Below, piece after piece: positions 8,933 through 17,906 of a stretch of DNA of 64,000 bases. Source of the DNA: JANNBN01 sp031430595 (lineage in GTDB: Bacteria > Actinomycetota > Acidimicrobiia > Acidimicrobiales > JANYDT01). The translations under genes and the position numbers were made by a program. Under the pieces are notes generated by a model. It had not been told where the DNA came from, ran no database searches, and saw nothing but the letters and a program-made list of their open reading frames with translations. How positions within the stretch are numbered: position 1 is the stretch's first letter; every line of letters starts with the position of its first letter. Where the stretch lies: positions 139,137 to 203,136 of the forward strand of contig JANPBU010000028.1 in assembly GCA_031430595.1 (NCBI GenBank), given 5' to 3'.

Positions 8933-9553
8933 CTAGGCCGAAACCGCCACGTTCATTCTGGATACAGCGTTGGCTGAAAGGTTAAGCCCGGCGGCCAGCT
9001 TGGCCAGGTACGCTGCTTCAGGCCCGCTGACGGCGTCGATGGCCAGCAGAGAAACGGCATAGACCTCTTCTTCGAGGCCGCTCGGAACAATCTCCAACAG
9101 TGCATCGAGGTCAACCGGGCCAGACAACTCTCGTCGCAAAAGAGCAGCTTCTTCCGCCCCAACTTCGCCGAGACGATCCATAATTGCGTTTATTTCCTGC
9201 TCATCAACGCTTCCGTCTGACTTTGCGGCAAAGCACATGGCGCGAAGCAAAACTTCAGCGTGAGCTTCGGAGATGTCTTCGTGCCCTTCGGCAGGAAGTA
9301 GCCCTCCGTCGTGCGCGAGGTTTGTGGTCTGACCTTGAGATGGTGACGATGTTTTGTTGCGTCCGAGACCACCGAGGCCCCCGAACATGCTTCCTAAACG
9401 ACTGAGGCCTTGGCCCCCAAGCATCGAGCCGGCAAGGCTGCCAATCATTCTTCCCGTATTTCCGCCGATAGCACCGCCCAATGCACGACCGCCGAATGAA
9501 CCAAGCAAACTTCCAAGAATTGGACCGAGTCGCACTGCTAAACCCCTTGACAA
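8933..9553 (-). CDS. DUF533/TerB-like protein with Gly-rich N terminus
   Basis: A 206-residue protein. The first 70 residues are a glycine-rich, amphipathic repeat (GSLLGSFGGRALGGAIGG and similar) typical of DUF533/YebE-like proteins, which probably associates with membranes. After a linker, residues 90-206 form a TerB-like helical domain (AEVLLRAMCFAAKSDGSVDEQE, an acidic calcium-binding-like loop, ending in LAAGLNLSANAVSRMN). Function is unknown. It lies 31 bases after the formate dehydrogenase operon on the same strand, so it may be co-transcribed, but no known link to formate metabolism exists. Confidence 0.75.
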   Translation of the reverse strand: MSRGLAVRLGPILGSLLGSFGGRALGGAIGGNTGRMIGSLAGSMLGGQGLSRLGSMFGGLGGLGRNKTSSPSQGQTTNLAHDGGLLPAEGHEDISEAHAEVLLRAMCFAAKSDGSVDEQEINAIMDRLGEVGAEEAALLRRELSGPVDLDALLEIVPSGLEEEVYAVSLLAIDAVSGPEAAYLAKLAAGLNLSANAVSRMNVAVSA

Positions 9554-9584
9554 GAGCGCCCGAAATACCCGGACGACTCAGACG

Positions 9585-10544
9585 CTAGCGGTTCTGTACG
9601 TAGTCGAAACCGAAGCGGCCCTTAATGCATAAGTTTCCGTGGGTGACCGAATGATCTTCGGGTGAAGTGACCTTAACAATGCGTTCGTCTTGAACATGCA
9701 ACGTAAGCGCACAGCCAACACCGCAGTACGGGCAAATGGTGTCGGTTTGGGTTTGGCGATCTTCTGCCCACGTACCATCTGCACGCATCGAATGTTCTGA
9801 ACGGAACATGAGTGCGCCAGTGGGGCAGACCTGCACACAGTTTCCGCAATATACACATGCCGAATCGGTAAGGTCGACATTGAACTCAGTTGAAATTCGA
9901 ATTTCGAAGCCGCGTCCTGCGACACCGATAGCGAACGTGTTCTGCCATTGCTCTCCGCAGGCATCGACGCACTGGTAGCACATGATGCATTTTGAATAGT
10001 CGCGGACGTACAGGTCGTTATCGTCTTTGACGGCCTGCGCAACGGTTTCGGCGAGCGAGCCGTTCGAGACGTGGTGGTGGCCCGTGGGGCGATCGTCACG
10101 GTGACGAAAGTCAGGAGTTTCGTCACCGTGACGATCAACTAATGGGTCAGAAAACTCGCCGCAGTGTCGGTTCGTGTCAACTTCGTACTCAGCGTTCCAT
10201 CGGTCAACGTTCTTCGCAATCGACAAATCAACAGAACTGCCAAGCAGTTCAAGCACCATCCGTCGACTGACATCGACTCGCTCGTTTCGTGTCGTCACGA
10301 CCATGTCGGCTTCGACGGCGCGAGAGCATGACGGAACCAACGTCCTCGACCCGGCCACCTCGACCATGCACACACGACAAGCATTCTTCGGGGTCAGGGT
10401 TTCGCCACGGCAAAGCACCGGTATTTCGGTTCCGCGTTCGCGACACGCTTCAAAAATGGTCGTGCCGTCGACTACCTTCACCACTTCGCCATCGATGGTC
10501 GCCTCGATTAGTCGTTTTGGAAAACCGATTGGAACACCGTTCAT
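9585..10544 (-). CDS. Formate dehydrogenase alpha subunit, detached N-terminal Fe-S half
   Basis: A 319-residue protein equal to the N-terminal third of FdsA/FdhA-type formate dehydrogenase. In order: a [2Fe-2S] ferredoxin domain (CRGETLTPKNACRVCMVEV with a later CSRAV), a NuoG-like region containing a His/Cys run, two [4Fe-4S] motifs (CIMCYQCVDACGEQW and CVYCGNCVQVCPTGAL), and finally the molybdopterin-oxidoreductase Fe4S4 domain (CPYCGVGC, ending GNLCIKGRFGFDYVQNR). It then stops with TAG exactly where intact alpha subunits continue with DRLTTP. The rest of the subunit is encoded upstream at 12356-14344. The ATG at 10544 overlaps the beta-subunit stop (ATGA), so it is translationally coupled. 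Confidence 0.85.
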   Translation of the reverse strand: MNGVPIGFPKRLIEATIDGEVVKVVDGTTIFEACRERGTEIPVLCRGETLTPKNACRVCMVEVAGSRTLVPSCSRAVEADMVVTTRNERVDVSRRMVLELLGSSVDLSIAKNVDRWNAEYEVDTNRHCGEFSDPLVDRHGDETPDFRHRDDRPTGHHHVSNGSLAETVAQAVKDDNDLYVRDYSKCIMCYQCVDACGEQWQNTFAIGVAGRGFEIRISTEFNVDLTDSACVYCGNCVQVCPTGALMFRSEHSMRADGTWAEDRQTQTDTICPYCGVGCALTLHVQDERIVKVTSPEDHSVTHGNLCIKGRFGFDYVQNR

Positions 10545-12346
10545 ACAAAAATCCCAAGTTTGATCGCTGAATCGATAGCGTTGTGAGCGGTTTGGCCCAA
10601 GCCACAAATACTGGCATCTCGCATAACCTGACCTAAGTCTTTTAGCAGCGCCAACTCGTCAGTTTTCGAACGGTCTGGCCGAGAACCAATAGCCAGTCGG
10701 GTGAGCGCTTCTTGTTGGCGAACAGTACCGACCCGACACGGCACGCACTGCCCACAGGATTCATTTCGAAAGAAAGCGGCGATCCGGCGTACCTGATCAA
10801 CCATATCAACCGTGTCGTCAAAGACGCAGACGACCCCTGAACCAAGGGTCGCCCCGATGGCTCTTGTCGCTTCGAGAGTGAGCGCAACGTCAAGTTGATC
10901 GGTCCCAATGAAAGATCCTGCAGCCCCTCCGAGAAGTACTGCCTGGATTATGCGTCCTTTCGTGACCCCACCGGCCATCGTGATCAGCTCACGTAGCGTT
11001 GCACCGTAAACAACCTCATACACACCCGGTGCAGCGACCGAACCAGACACACAAAACAACTTCCGTCCAGTTGATCCGTCAGTACCAAGCTCGGCGTAGG
11101 CCTGACCGCCGCCAGTCAGAATGGGAAGGACGTTGATAAGCGTCTCTACATTGTTGACCACGGTTGGTTTGTCGAACAAGCCCTTTTCGACGGGGAACGG
11201 GGGTTTGTTTCTGGGCTCGCCTCGATACCCCTCGATCGAATTGAAGATGGCCGTTTCTTCGCCGCAAATGTACGCGCCGGCGCCGCGAGTGATCTCGATA
11301 TCAAAGTCGAACCCCGAGCCGAGAATGTCTTTTCCGAGGTAACCGCGTTCTCTGGCGGTCTGGAGTGCGGCGGTTAGCGTTTTGTTTGCGCGCGGGTATT
11401 CAGCACGCAGATAAATCCATCCGTGATCGCATCCGGTCGCGTAGGCAGCGATGGTCATTGCTTCGATGAGGGCGAACGGGTCACCTTCCATGACGACTCG
11501 GTCTTTGAACGTACCCGGTTCTGACTCATCGGCATTACACACAAGGTGATGCGGGCGAGCCGGTTGACGCGCTACCGCTTCCCATTTGCGTCCGGTCGGA
11601 AACGCAGCACCGCCGCGACCGAGCAGCTTTGCCTCAGTAACCTCACGAATAACGTTAACCGGCCCGAGCAAGAATGCCCGCCGTAGTGCCTCGTATCCGC
11701 CGTGGGTTCGGTAGTCATCGAGGCTTCTCGGGTCGACAAGACCGATCCGCTTCAGCAGGGTGAGTTCAGACGATGGTTGGGGGAGCGCAGCACCGACGGC
11801 TGCCTCGTCGTCAGGCCACCGGATAGCACCACTCACGAGGTCAGCGATTCGCTGCGAGGTAGCCCGCTCGACCAGGGCCATCTTTGGTTCGGTTCCGGCT
11901 TTGATGATTAAGGCAACCGGTGCGCGTTCGCATGCACCGAGACACGGAGAAGCATGGGCTCCGACGGGAAGGTTGTCATCGGTTGATCCTGCGGCTCGGC
12001 ATGCTGCATCTACGCATACGTGAACCTGGCGGGGTTCACAATTCGTTAAGGCGAAGAGCGCGTAAAAGCTTGCAACTGCGAACACATCGGCGGGTGCAAT
12101 ATCGGTACGCGTACTTATCTCATTGATTGCGCCGGGTGAAATCCAACCAACTCGATCGTTGACAGCATGAAGCACACTGAGTAGTTCGTGGCGACGGGTG
12201 CGGAGTTGTTGGCCACCCACCCCCATATGCAAATCAGATTCACCCCGTTCGATTTCCCGCCAACCATCGATGGCTGGACCAAGAATTGAAATGACTGCAG
12301 CGCGTTCGACGTCGTTGGCAGATGCAGCGTTAGTTTTTACGTCCAT
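10541..12346 (-). CDS. Formate dehydrogenase beta subunit (NuoE-NuoF fusion, NADH side)
   Basis: A 601-residue fusion. Residues about 20-170 are NuoE-like with a [2Fe-2S] site (CVDAACRAAG, then CLGACERAP). Residues about 200-600 are NuoF-like, with FMN/NADH motifs (GRGGAAFPTGRKW, ADESEPGTFKDR, GAYICGEETA) and the C-terminal [4Fe-4S] motif ESCGQCVPCRVG followed by SICGLG. This passes electrons from the Mo/Se centre to NAD+. It lies between the two halves of the alpha subunit, 9 bases after the catalytic half and overlapping the Fe-S half by 4 bases. Length and motifs are normal. Confidence 0.93.
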   Translation of the reverse strand: MDVKTNAASANDVERAAVISILGPAIDGWREIERGESDLHMGVGGQQLRTRRHELLSVLHAVNDRVGWISPGAINEISTRTDIAPADVFAVASFYALFALTNCEPRQVHVCVDAACRAAGSTDDNLPVGAHASPCLGACERAPVALIIKAGTEPKMALVERATSQRIADLVSGAIRWPDDEAAVGAALPQPSSELTLLKRIGLVDPRSLDDYRTHGGYEALRRAFLLGPVNVIREVTEAKLLGRGGAAFPTGRKWEAVARQPARPHHLVCNADESEPGTFKDRVVMEGDPFALIEAMTIAAYATGCDHGWIYLRAEYPRANKTLTAALQTARERGYLGKDILGSGFDFDIEITRGAGAYICGEETAIFNSIEGYRGEPRNKPPFPVEKGLFDKPTVVNNVETLINVLPILTGGGQAYAELGTDGSTGRKLFCVSGSVAAPGVYEVVYGATLRELITMAGGVTKGRIIQAVLLGGAAGSFIGTDQLDVALTLEATRAIGATLGSGVVCVFDDTVDMVDQVRRIAAFFRNESCGQCVPCRVGTVRQQEALTRLAIGSRPDRSKTDELALLKDLGQVMRDASICGLGQTAHNAIDSAIKLGIFV

Positions 12347-12355
12347 ATTCAGGGG

Positions 12356-14344
12356 CTACTGGCCAGCAACGAGCGCTGGGGTGTTGACTTTGTCAATGCG
12401 AACCGCGCTGGCTTTGAATTCCGCAGTACCAGATTTCGGGTCGATTGCTTCGATTGTCAAGGTGTTGACATCAACCTGTTCGGGAAAGTGGTAAGTCATG
12501 AACACCAGACCGGGCCGCAACGACGCGTCAACACGAACCGGTGCCACGATTGCGCCCCGGCGAGAAGCCACCGAAACGAGTTCGCCATCTGTAATTGCAA
12601 GGCGTCGTGCGTCTTCAGGAGAGACGTCCACGGTTTCACCGAACCTGAGAGGGCTTGCGAAAGCGCCTGATTGCACGCCGGTGTTGTACGAATCAAGTCG
12701 TCGGCCCGTGGTCAGTCGAAGCGGAAATTCGTCGCTTAACGTGTCGGACGGGGGGTCGTCAATGACAACGGAGAACGGGGCAAGACGACCACGATCCTCG
12801 CGTTCATCGGCCCAAAGGCGACCGTGAAGATACGATGGTTCGAGTGAGTCAGGTGAAGGACATGGCCATTGGATGCCGTCTAGCTCTTTCAAGCGCGCAT
12901 ACGACATTCCAAAATGCATTGGCGACAGGGCCCGCATTTCGTCCCAAACTGCTTCGGCGACCTCTCGTGGTGTCGACCCATACGACCATTCGTGACCGAG
13001 ATGCGCGGCAAGCGACACAATGATGGCGATATCATCGCGTGCTTCACCGGGCGGGTTGAGTGCTTTGCGGGTTCGCTGAACCCGGCGTTCTGAGTTCGTT
13101 ACGGTTCCTTCGCTTTCGCACCAGCTGGCAGAACCGGGAAGCACCACATCGGCAAGCTCAGCGGTCTTGGTGAGAAAAATGTCTTGCACCACGAGATGAT
13201 TTAGGCCTTCGAGCAGTTGGGTAGCGTGCGACGAGTCGGCTTCTGATTGAGCCGGGTTTTCACCAATTACGTACAAGGCGCGCAGATTACCGGTACCCAT
13301 AGCTTCGAACATCGCCGTGAGGTGCATGCCGTACTGATCTTGAATTTCGGTATCGGTTGACGCGAGTGACCAGGCGCTGTTGTATTTGGCGCGAACCGTG
13401 GGGTCAAGAATGTCTTGGAAACCTGGCATGCGGTTAGGGATGGCACCCATATCTCCACCGCCTTGAACGTTGTTTTGCCCCCGAAGCGGGTTAAGGCCAG
13501 CCCCGAAGCGTCCGACGTGGCCACACAGTAAAGCCAAGTTGATAAGCGCGAGTACGTTATCGACACCGTTGTGGTGTTCGGTGATGCCGAGTGTCCAGCA
13601 CATCTGAGCTCGATGAGCACGAGCATAGGTATGGGCGAGTTGTCGGATGGCCTCAGGCGGAATGCCGGTTACTTCGCTACCTCGAGCCAACGTCCAAGGT
13701 TCAACCGAGGCAGCGTACGCCTCAAAGTCTGAGGTTGACCGCTCGATGAACGACTGGTTGGCAAGACCGGCATGGATGATCTCGCGACCAATGGTGTTTG
13801 ACAACGCGATGTCGGTACCTACATGGGGCCCGACCCAGAGATCGGCCCACTGGGCTGTCTCGGTGCGGCGCGGATCGACAACAATGAGTTTGGCACCACG
13901 ACGAATTCCCTTAAGCACGTGCTGGAAAAATATCGGGTGGGCGGCGCGGGCGTTCGAGCCCCACAGCACAATGACGTCGGTGTCTTCAATCTCGGCGTAG
14001 CTCGATGTACCGCCGCCTGCTCCGAATACTGTGGCCAGACCGACCACGGAAGGAGCGTGTCAGGTGCGGTTACACGAATCAATATTGTTGGTACCGATGA
14101 CCGCCCGAATGAACTTTTGGGCGATGTAGTTCATTTCGTTTGTTGACTTCGAGCACGAAAACAGCCCCACCGAATTTTTTCCGTGATCAGCCTTTGACGC
14201 GGCGAAGCCGGCCGCTGCTCGGCTGAGCGCCTCGTCCCAAGTGGCTTCACGCAATACCCCATTGTCACGAACCATGGGCGTCGTGAGACGGGTCAACGTG
14301 GAGGTTCGGAGACCTCGTGATCGGCGACGGATTGCAGATGGCAT
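12356..14344 (-). CDS. Formate dehydrogenase alpha subunit, catalytic half, selenocysteine-containing
   Basis: A molybdopterin oxidoreductase of about 662 residues read through an in-frame UGA at 14060-14062. The site reads NNIDSCNRT-Sec-HAPSVVGLATVFGAGGG, the active-site context of formate dehydrogenases. Further motifs are VIVLWGSNARAAHP, LNPLRGQNNVQGGGDMGA, VIGENPAQSEADSSH and a C-terminal dinucleotide-binding domain (TTGRRLDSYNTG, TYHFPEQVDVN). It lacks the Fe4S4 domain that normally precedes it and begins near LTRLTTPMVRDNG; that domain is at 9585-10544. The ATG at 14344 is preferred, and a TTG at 14374 is possible. Without Sec insertion it would end as a fragment of about 94 residues. 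SelA/SelB/tRNA-Sec must lie elsewhere. Confidence 0.9.
14031..14047 (-). promoter_or_regulatory. Bacterial SECIS hairpin (apical stem-loop)
   Basis: On the minus strand the RNA GUGGUCGGUCUGGCCAC folds into a 6-bp stem (GUGGUC with GGCCAC, including one U-G pair) closing the loop GGUCU. The loop begins 19 bases after the UGA. From memory of the E. coli fdhF element, the loop is also GGUCU at the same distance. This is the SelB-binding part of a bSECIS and lies inside the coding sequence. Confidence 0.88.
14060..14062 (-). other. Selenocysteine UGA codon
   Basis: The UGA sits in frame between SCNRT and HAPSVVGL. Both flanks match formate dehydrogenases, and the family has Sec or Cys at exactly this position. 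The downstream frame stays open for about 560 codons with full family similarity. Together with the hairpin at 14031-14047 this marks recoding rather than termination. Confidence 0.93.
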
Positions 14345-14374
14345 ACCCACACCATAGCGATGAACATCTACCAA

Positions 14375-14947
14375 TTAGGGAATCGACGAGACCGCGCCAC
14401 ATGGCCGTCGTGAGGTTGCTGTGTGAACTCGCCCGTCGGGGCCGCAAAGTAGTCCGAAACCTGCTTTGAGAAGGGTGTTGCCGTCGGTGAGTTGGCCAAG
14501 ACCCGCGAGTGCCAGCTCCCAGTTACCAAATGTCTCATCACTCAGCACAACGTCCGGAGGGCACTCGTCACTCAGATGAAAATGCACCTGGAAAACATCT
14601 TGACGAGACCCCGCATTGACCAGCATCCAAGGGGTTTCGTATCGAGCCTGCCATTGTGCTGTTTGTTGCCAAAGCTCAGCACGAAGCTCATCGTGTCGAT
14701 TGCTGGCCAGGGAGGAAATGTCTCGAATACCGCGTAACGGGACGGCGAGCAAGTGAGTCGACCCGTACACCGGGCGGGGGTGACGATACAGAGCGACCCG
14801 TTTCGAGGCGGCCAGTCGTTCCAACGGAAGTAGGCGTGAGAATCGGCCGAACATCAAACGAACTACGGCACCGGCTGGGCGGGACCTTGCAATACCGAAC
14901 GCAAATTGTCGAACTTCCACTTCCGAACCGTAGCTGGCTGAGGTCAT
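14375..14947 (-). CDS. HIT-like protein (divergent)
   Basis: A 190-residue protein. The central part looks like a histidine-triad fold: STHLLAVPLRGIRDISSL, then WMLVNAGSRQDVFQVHFHL. The catalytic triad (HxHxHxx) is only partly kept as QVHFHL, so activity as a nucleotide hydrolase is doubtful. The C-terminal 60 residues resemble nothing I recognise. The start overlaps the metallophosphoesterase stop by 4 bases (ATGA) and its own stop directly precedes the formate dehydrogenase reading frame, so all may be co-transcribed. Confidence 0.6.
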   Translation of the reverse strand: MTSASYGSEVEVRQFAFGIARSRPAGAVVRLMFGRFSRLLPLERLAASKRVALYRHPRPVYGSTHLLAVPLRGIRDISSLASNRHDELRAELWQQTAQWQARYETPWMLVNAGSRQDVFQVHFHLSDECPPDVVLSDETFGNWELALAGLGQLTDGNTLLKAGFGLLCGPDGRVHTATSRRPCGAVSSIP

Positions 14948-16503
14948 CGAATGTGCGGGCGGGCAAGAAAAACGTTGCGATCGGTTGGGTGGCCATCACG
15001 ATGGCGTTGACCGTCGGCTCGGTCAGCGTTGTACGCGACTTCTCGATGCCACGCCGCCAGGCCAGTTTCGTCGAGGCGTTCATGGTGGGTTCCAAGGTCA
15101 TCGTGGTCGAGCACCTCAGTCCGAATTCCAATAGAGCCATCGGTCGCTTTCACAATCTCGACCGATCGAATTTGGCATGGCCAATCGATGACCGAGGAGG
15201 TCGTAATTTCCCAGAAACCTGGAAGCCCGTCGTGAGGGTTTTGAACCGGGCGGATTCGATGAACATGTCGATGGCCGACTAACCAGGCAACGACGTTTCC
15301 GTAGCGAAGCAAAACCGTTTCGAGTTCGACTCCGAGGCGTCGATCGGTAGGGTCGGCGTTGCCGTAGGTGTTGTCGAGTGAAACGGCACCGTGGTGACTG
15401 GCAACGACCACGGGCCGGTCTTTGGCTTCGACAAGTCGTTGATCGAGCCAATCTAATTGTGCCTGGCCGACGCTTCCTTGGTAGTGGCCGGTCGGGTGAT
15501 TGGTTTCGAGCACGATGATTCGTACGTGTTCGGTGTCGGTGATGTAGTCGCCACTACCTATTTCGCTAAAACCGTGATTTCCTGAATCAATGTGTGCACG
15601 TATGAACTCAGCTTTGTCGATCGATCGCCTGGAAGCAACTTGTGACACCTGGAAACGTGGTTGACCTTCCGTGAAGATACCGGGGTTTTCGAGGTATGCA
15701 CGCTTCGGATCATCGGGGTCGAAGCCGGTGGGCGCTCCCAAAGCCCGCCATGCTCCGGTGGCAACGGTTTCGATAGCTGGGGTCGTAAAAACAGTTCCTT
15801 GACGCATGACGTCATGGTTTCCGAGCACCCCCAGCCAGTCCATGTTGATACCTTCGCAGTGGGCGAGTGATGAAGTGGCGTCGAGTAGGGCGGGTAGTTT
15901 CGGAAAGCCCCGTAACGCAGTCCATCGATCAACAACGTCACTTGGTTCAGGAATCCAGAACGGCCACAATCCATCACCTTCATGAGTGAAGACATGGTCG
16001 TTGGTTGCCCAGGATGCTCGTTGCGGGCCCTCGTATTTGAAACCGAAGCTTCCCCCGTCGAACAATGCTAAGTACGCATTCAATTCGTTGCGTTGTGAAT
16101 TGTCGATGTTGTCACCTGTCACGATCGCCAAATCCGCAAACTCATGACCATTTTCTGCGATTGCTCTCATGAACGCTGCAGTTCCCCACGTCGCGAGGGT
16201 GTCATGAGGGCGTGCCATATGAAGCAGTGGATGCCACTTCAGATCGTTCGACCGAGCCTCGACCCAATCAAGGCGGGCCGGTGACCCAGCATCCATCACG
16301 TGTAGATCTGTGAGATGAAGCAGGCGCAGCAAGACCTGCGAGCCTCGGCTCAGACCCAGCGGATCGCCACCAAAGTCGTCACGAAGTTGGTAACTCTCAC
16401 CCTGTTTGGTTTCTAAGGCGGCGAATTGTTCGGTCGACACGGCAGATGGGTGGTCCGCCGTCGGGCCGATGCGTTGCTGCGTTGTCGAAACCAGTCGAGT
16501 CAC
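14944..16503 (-). CDS. Calcineurin-like metallophosphoesterase
   Basis: A 519-residue protein with all five metallophosphoesterase motifs: LTDLHVMD, VTGDNIDN, LGNHDVM, VASHHGAV and GHRHVHRI. No signal peptide is seen. It resembles a family of about 500-residue actinobacterial phosphoesterases of unknown substrate (PPA1498-like, from memory). It is the first gene of a minus-strand run leading through the HIT-like gene into the formate dehydrogenase genes. Start GTG at 16503. A nucleotide or phospholipid substrate is possible, but nothing in the sequence decides it. Confidence 0.85.
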   Translation of the reverse strand: MTRLVSTTQQRIGPTADHPSAVSTEQFAALETKQGESYQLRDDFGGDPLGLSRGSQVLLRLLHLTDLHVMDAGSPARLDWVEARSNDLKWHPLLHMARPHDTLATWGTAAFMRAIAENGHEFADLAIVTGDNIDNSQRNELNAYLALFDGGSFGFKYEGPQRASWATNDHVFTHEGDGLWPFWIPEPSDVVDRWTALRGFPKLPALLDATSSLAHCEGINMDWLGVLGNHDVMRQGTVFTTPAIETVATGAWRALGAPTGFDPDDPKRAYLENPGIFTEGQPRFQVSQVASRRSIDKAEFIRAHIDSGNHGFSEIGSGDYITDTEHVRIIVLETNHPTGHYQGSVGQAQLDWLDQRLVEAKDRPVVVASHHGAVSLDNTYGNADPTDRRLGVELETVLLRYGNVVAWLVGHRHVHRIRPVQNPHDGLPGFWEITTSSVIDWPCQIRSVEIVKATDGSIGIRTEVLDHDDLGTHHERLDETGLAAWHREVAYNADRADGQRHRDGHPTDRNVFLARPHIR

Positions 16504-16550
16504 CCAGTCAATCTAGATCTCAGATTCGCTGTGACTTCAGGAACCCCTCG

Positions 16551-16769
16551 TTATTGCTGAATTTCGAGAAGTTCTCCGATGCCGAAATCTTGCAAATCAA
16601 TTTCGGTCAGCCAACCTCTGCTTGTTGTCGTGCATGGCACCACCACAACTGCAGCTTGGCCAAACTCGAGGACATCGTTGGACGTTACGACCACTGCCGG
16701 TCGAATGAAGCCTGGCTCGCCTCTTGCTGGCGTTCCAAAATCGATCTGGACTACGTCACCCGCACGCAT
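16551..16769 (-). pseudogene. MazF/PemK-type toxin, short and probably broken
   Basis: A 72-residue open frame that starts like a MazF toxin (MRAGDVVQIDFGTPARGEPGFIRPAVVV, given here by its key parts GDVVQIDFG and GFIRPAVVV) and continues with VVVVPCTTTSRGW. It then ends after GELLEIQQ, about 40 residues short of the normal fold. The conserved C-terminal helix and strand are missing, so the toxin is probably inactive. It lies at the edge of the decayed region at 16.5-21.5 kb. Confidence 0.6.
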
Positions 16770-16890
16770 CGTTCACGTCACTTGCTGAAGCGTTTAGAAC
16801 CGTAAAATCATCGGGCGTCAAAGTTCCGGCACTCAATTGTTGCCCGATAATCCTCCGCCTCTCCCGGCCTACTAATGCTTCTATTTCACG
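16756..16890 (-). pseudogene. Possible antitoxin fragment
   Basis: This minus-strand frame (REIEALVGRERRRIIGQQL, then SAGTLTPDDFTVL and NASASDVNDACG) ends 14 bases inside the start of the broken MazF gene, the position of an antitoxin. I do not recognise the family. The N-terminal part seems replaced, because the opposite strand from about 16885 on carries a different gene remnant. Low confidence. Confidence 0.3.
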
Positions 16891-17028
16891 CAACCGTCGG
16901 TTTCGGAAATTGAACGTAGTGAGAGCCCGGCAATCCCGACGGTGCGTCGTTATGTTGAAGCGATCGGCGCACACCTCGAAATCACCGCAGTGTTCGACGA
17001 CGGGCGCCGCATTCTTCTCGACGTATAG
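16876..17028 (+). pseudogene. XRE/HTH antitoxin-like C-terminal remnant
   Basis: The plus-strand frame ending at the TAG at 17026-17028 reads TQPSVSEIERSESPAIPTV, then RRYVEAIGAHLEITAVFDD. This is the second half of an XRE helix-turn-helix (recognition helix onward) plus the tail usual in HigA-like antitoxins. The frame is closed by a stop at 16873, and no start or first HTH helices precede it. It is a truncated relic fused at about 16.88 kb to the opposite-strand MazEF relic. Confidence 0.6.
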
Positions 17029-17218
17029 GTCTTGCCCGTCCGGAACCTCGGGCTAAGCAGTTACTACAACATCACTGGATCCGTTAAGAATCGAAATACT
17101 CAGCGCTGCGTCAGTCGTATGCATGCAAAGCATTGCAAGAGTTGATCCTTCACCTCCACTTCTGCAACACGGACCCCACTTGACGCTTCGGCGCAACGAC
17201 CGAAATGTCTCGATCTAG

Positions 17219-17326
17219 CTATTCGACGTACACTTCGACTTTGAGTGGGTTTAGATCTTCGAAATACACGGCGTAGTAGCCGTCTGGGTATCCGGCGGGG
17301 GTCATCGCGCCACCGTAGAGCGGAGT
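17219..17326 (-). pseudogene. VOC/glyoxalase-family C-terminal remnant
   Basis: Reading the minus strand up to the TAG at 17219-17221 gives LYGGAMTPAGYPDGYYAVYF followed by EDLNPLKVEVYVE. This matches the last strand pair of vicinal-oxygen-chelate proteins (usually GYYAVYFEDPDG-KLEVV). No N-terminal half is found upstream. The rest of 17030-17474 shows nothing I recognise. Confidence 0.5.
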
Positions 17327-17474
17327 TATTCGACGACACCTGCGGAAATTTCATACCAATCGCACAACAACGCGAGGCCATCGCCATCGCAACCCCGACC
17401 GCAAACAAAACTTCGACCCCAGGTGCCCCCCCAACACCGGGAAGGACTGCACGGGGACCGCTGCAGCAGTTTTG

Positions 17475-17906
17475 TTAGCTGGCGACGTCGACGGCGCTGA
17501 CGATGTGGGTCGGTGTGAGTTTGACGAGCAGTTCGCCGGGGACTGCGTTGCGTGTGCCGTACTCCTCGGAGCGGTCACGACCCATGTAGCGGCCACCGAT
17601 ACGAGCGGCCCACTTCCGCACGAGGTCGATGCCATTGATGAGCTCGACGGTCCCTTCCACCATGACAAACGAGAATGGCGGTCGATCGTCTTGAACGCAG
17701 ATCGTTGCCGCGCCGGTACGTGCCAGATTGCGGCCCTTGATCGTGTCGGCGCCGGTGTTGAACCAGACGGCGCCATCGTCGAAGTCGATCCAGATGGGTG
17801 CCGCGTGCGGTCTGCCATCAGGGCGCACCGTGGCCAGCACCGCCGGCCGAGCTTCGGCGATGAGGAACGCTGGCCACTCCTCATCCGTCATAGATCGAGA
17901 GGCCAT
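17475..17906 (-). CDS. F420-type PPOX (flavin/deazaflavin) oxidoreductase
   Basis: About 143 residues of the split-barrel pyridoxamine-phosphate-oxidase-like fold: LATVRPDGRPHAAPIWIDFDDGA, with key parts VRPDGRPHAAPIW, VWFNTGADTIKGRNLARTG, VQDDRPPFSFVMVEG and a C-terminal GELLVKLTPTHI. Sequences of this type in actinobacteria bind F420 and reduce small substrates. The ATG at 17906 (MASRSMTDEEW) fits the family better than upstream starts. It is an intact gene inside the decayed region, and the fbiC gene at 57 kb can provide the cofactor precursor. Substrate unknown. Confidence 0.85.
   Translation of the reverse strand: MASRSMTDEEWPAFLIAEARPAVLATVRPDGRPHAAPIWIDFDDGAVWFNTGADTIKGRNLARTGAATICVQDDRPPFSFVMVEGTVELINGIDLVRKWAARIGGRYMGRDRSEEYGTRNAVPGELLVKLTPTHIVSAVDVAS

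Noticed and set aside
9585..9587. TAG after VQNR in the Fe-S half of formate dehydrogenase as a recoded or read-through codon
   Set aside because: The sequence after TAG (RLSRPGISGA) is not the family continuation (DRLTTPLVR), and the true continuation is a separate gene upstream.
14656..15282. 208-codon plus-strand open frame
   Set aside because: It is antisense to the metallophosphoesterase and HIT-like genes, with no family features and a biased composition.
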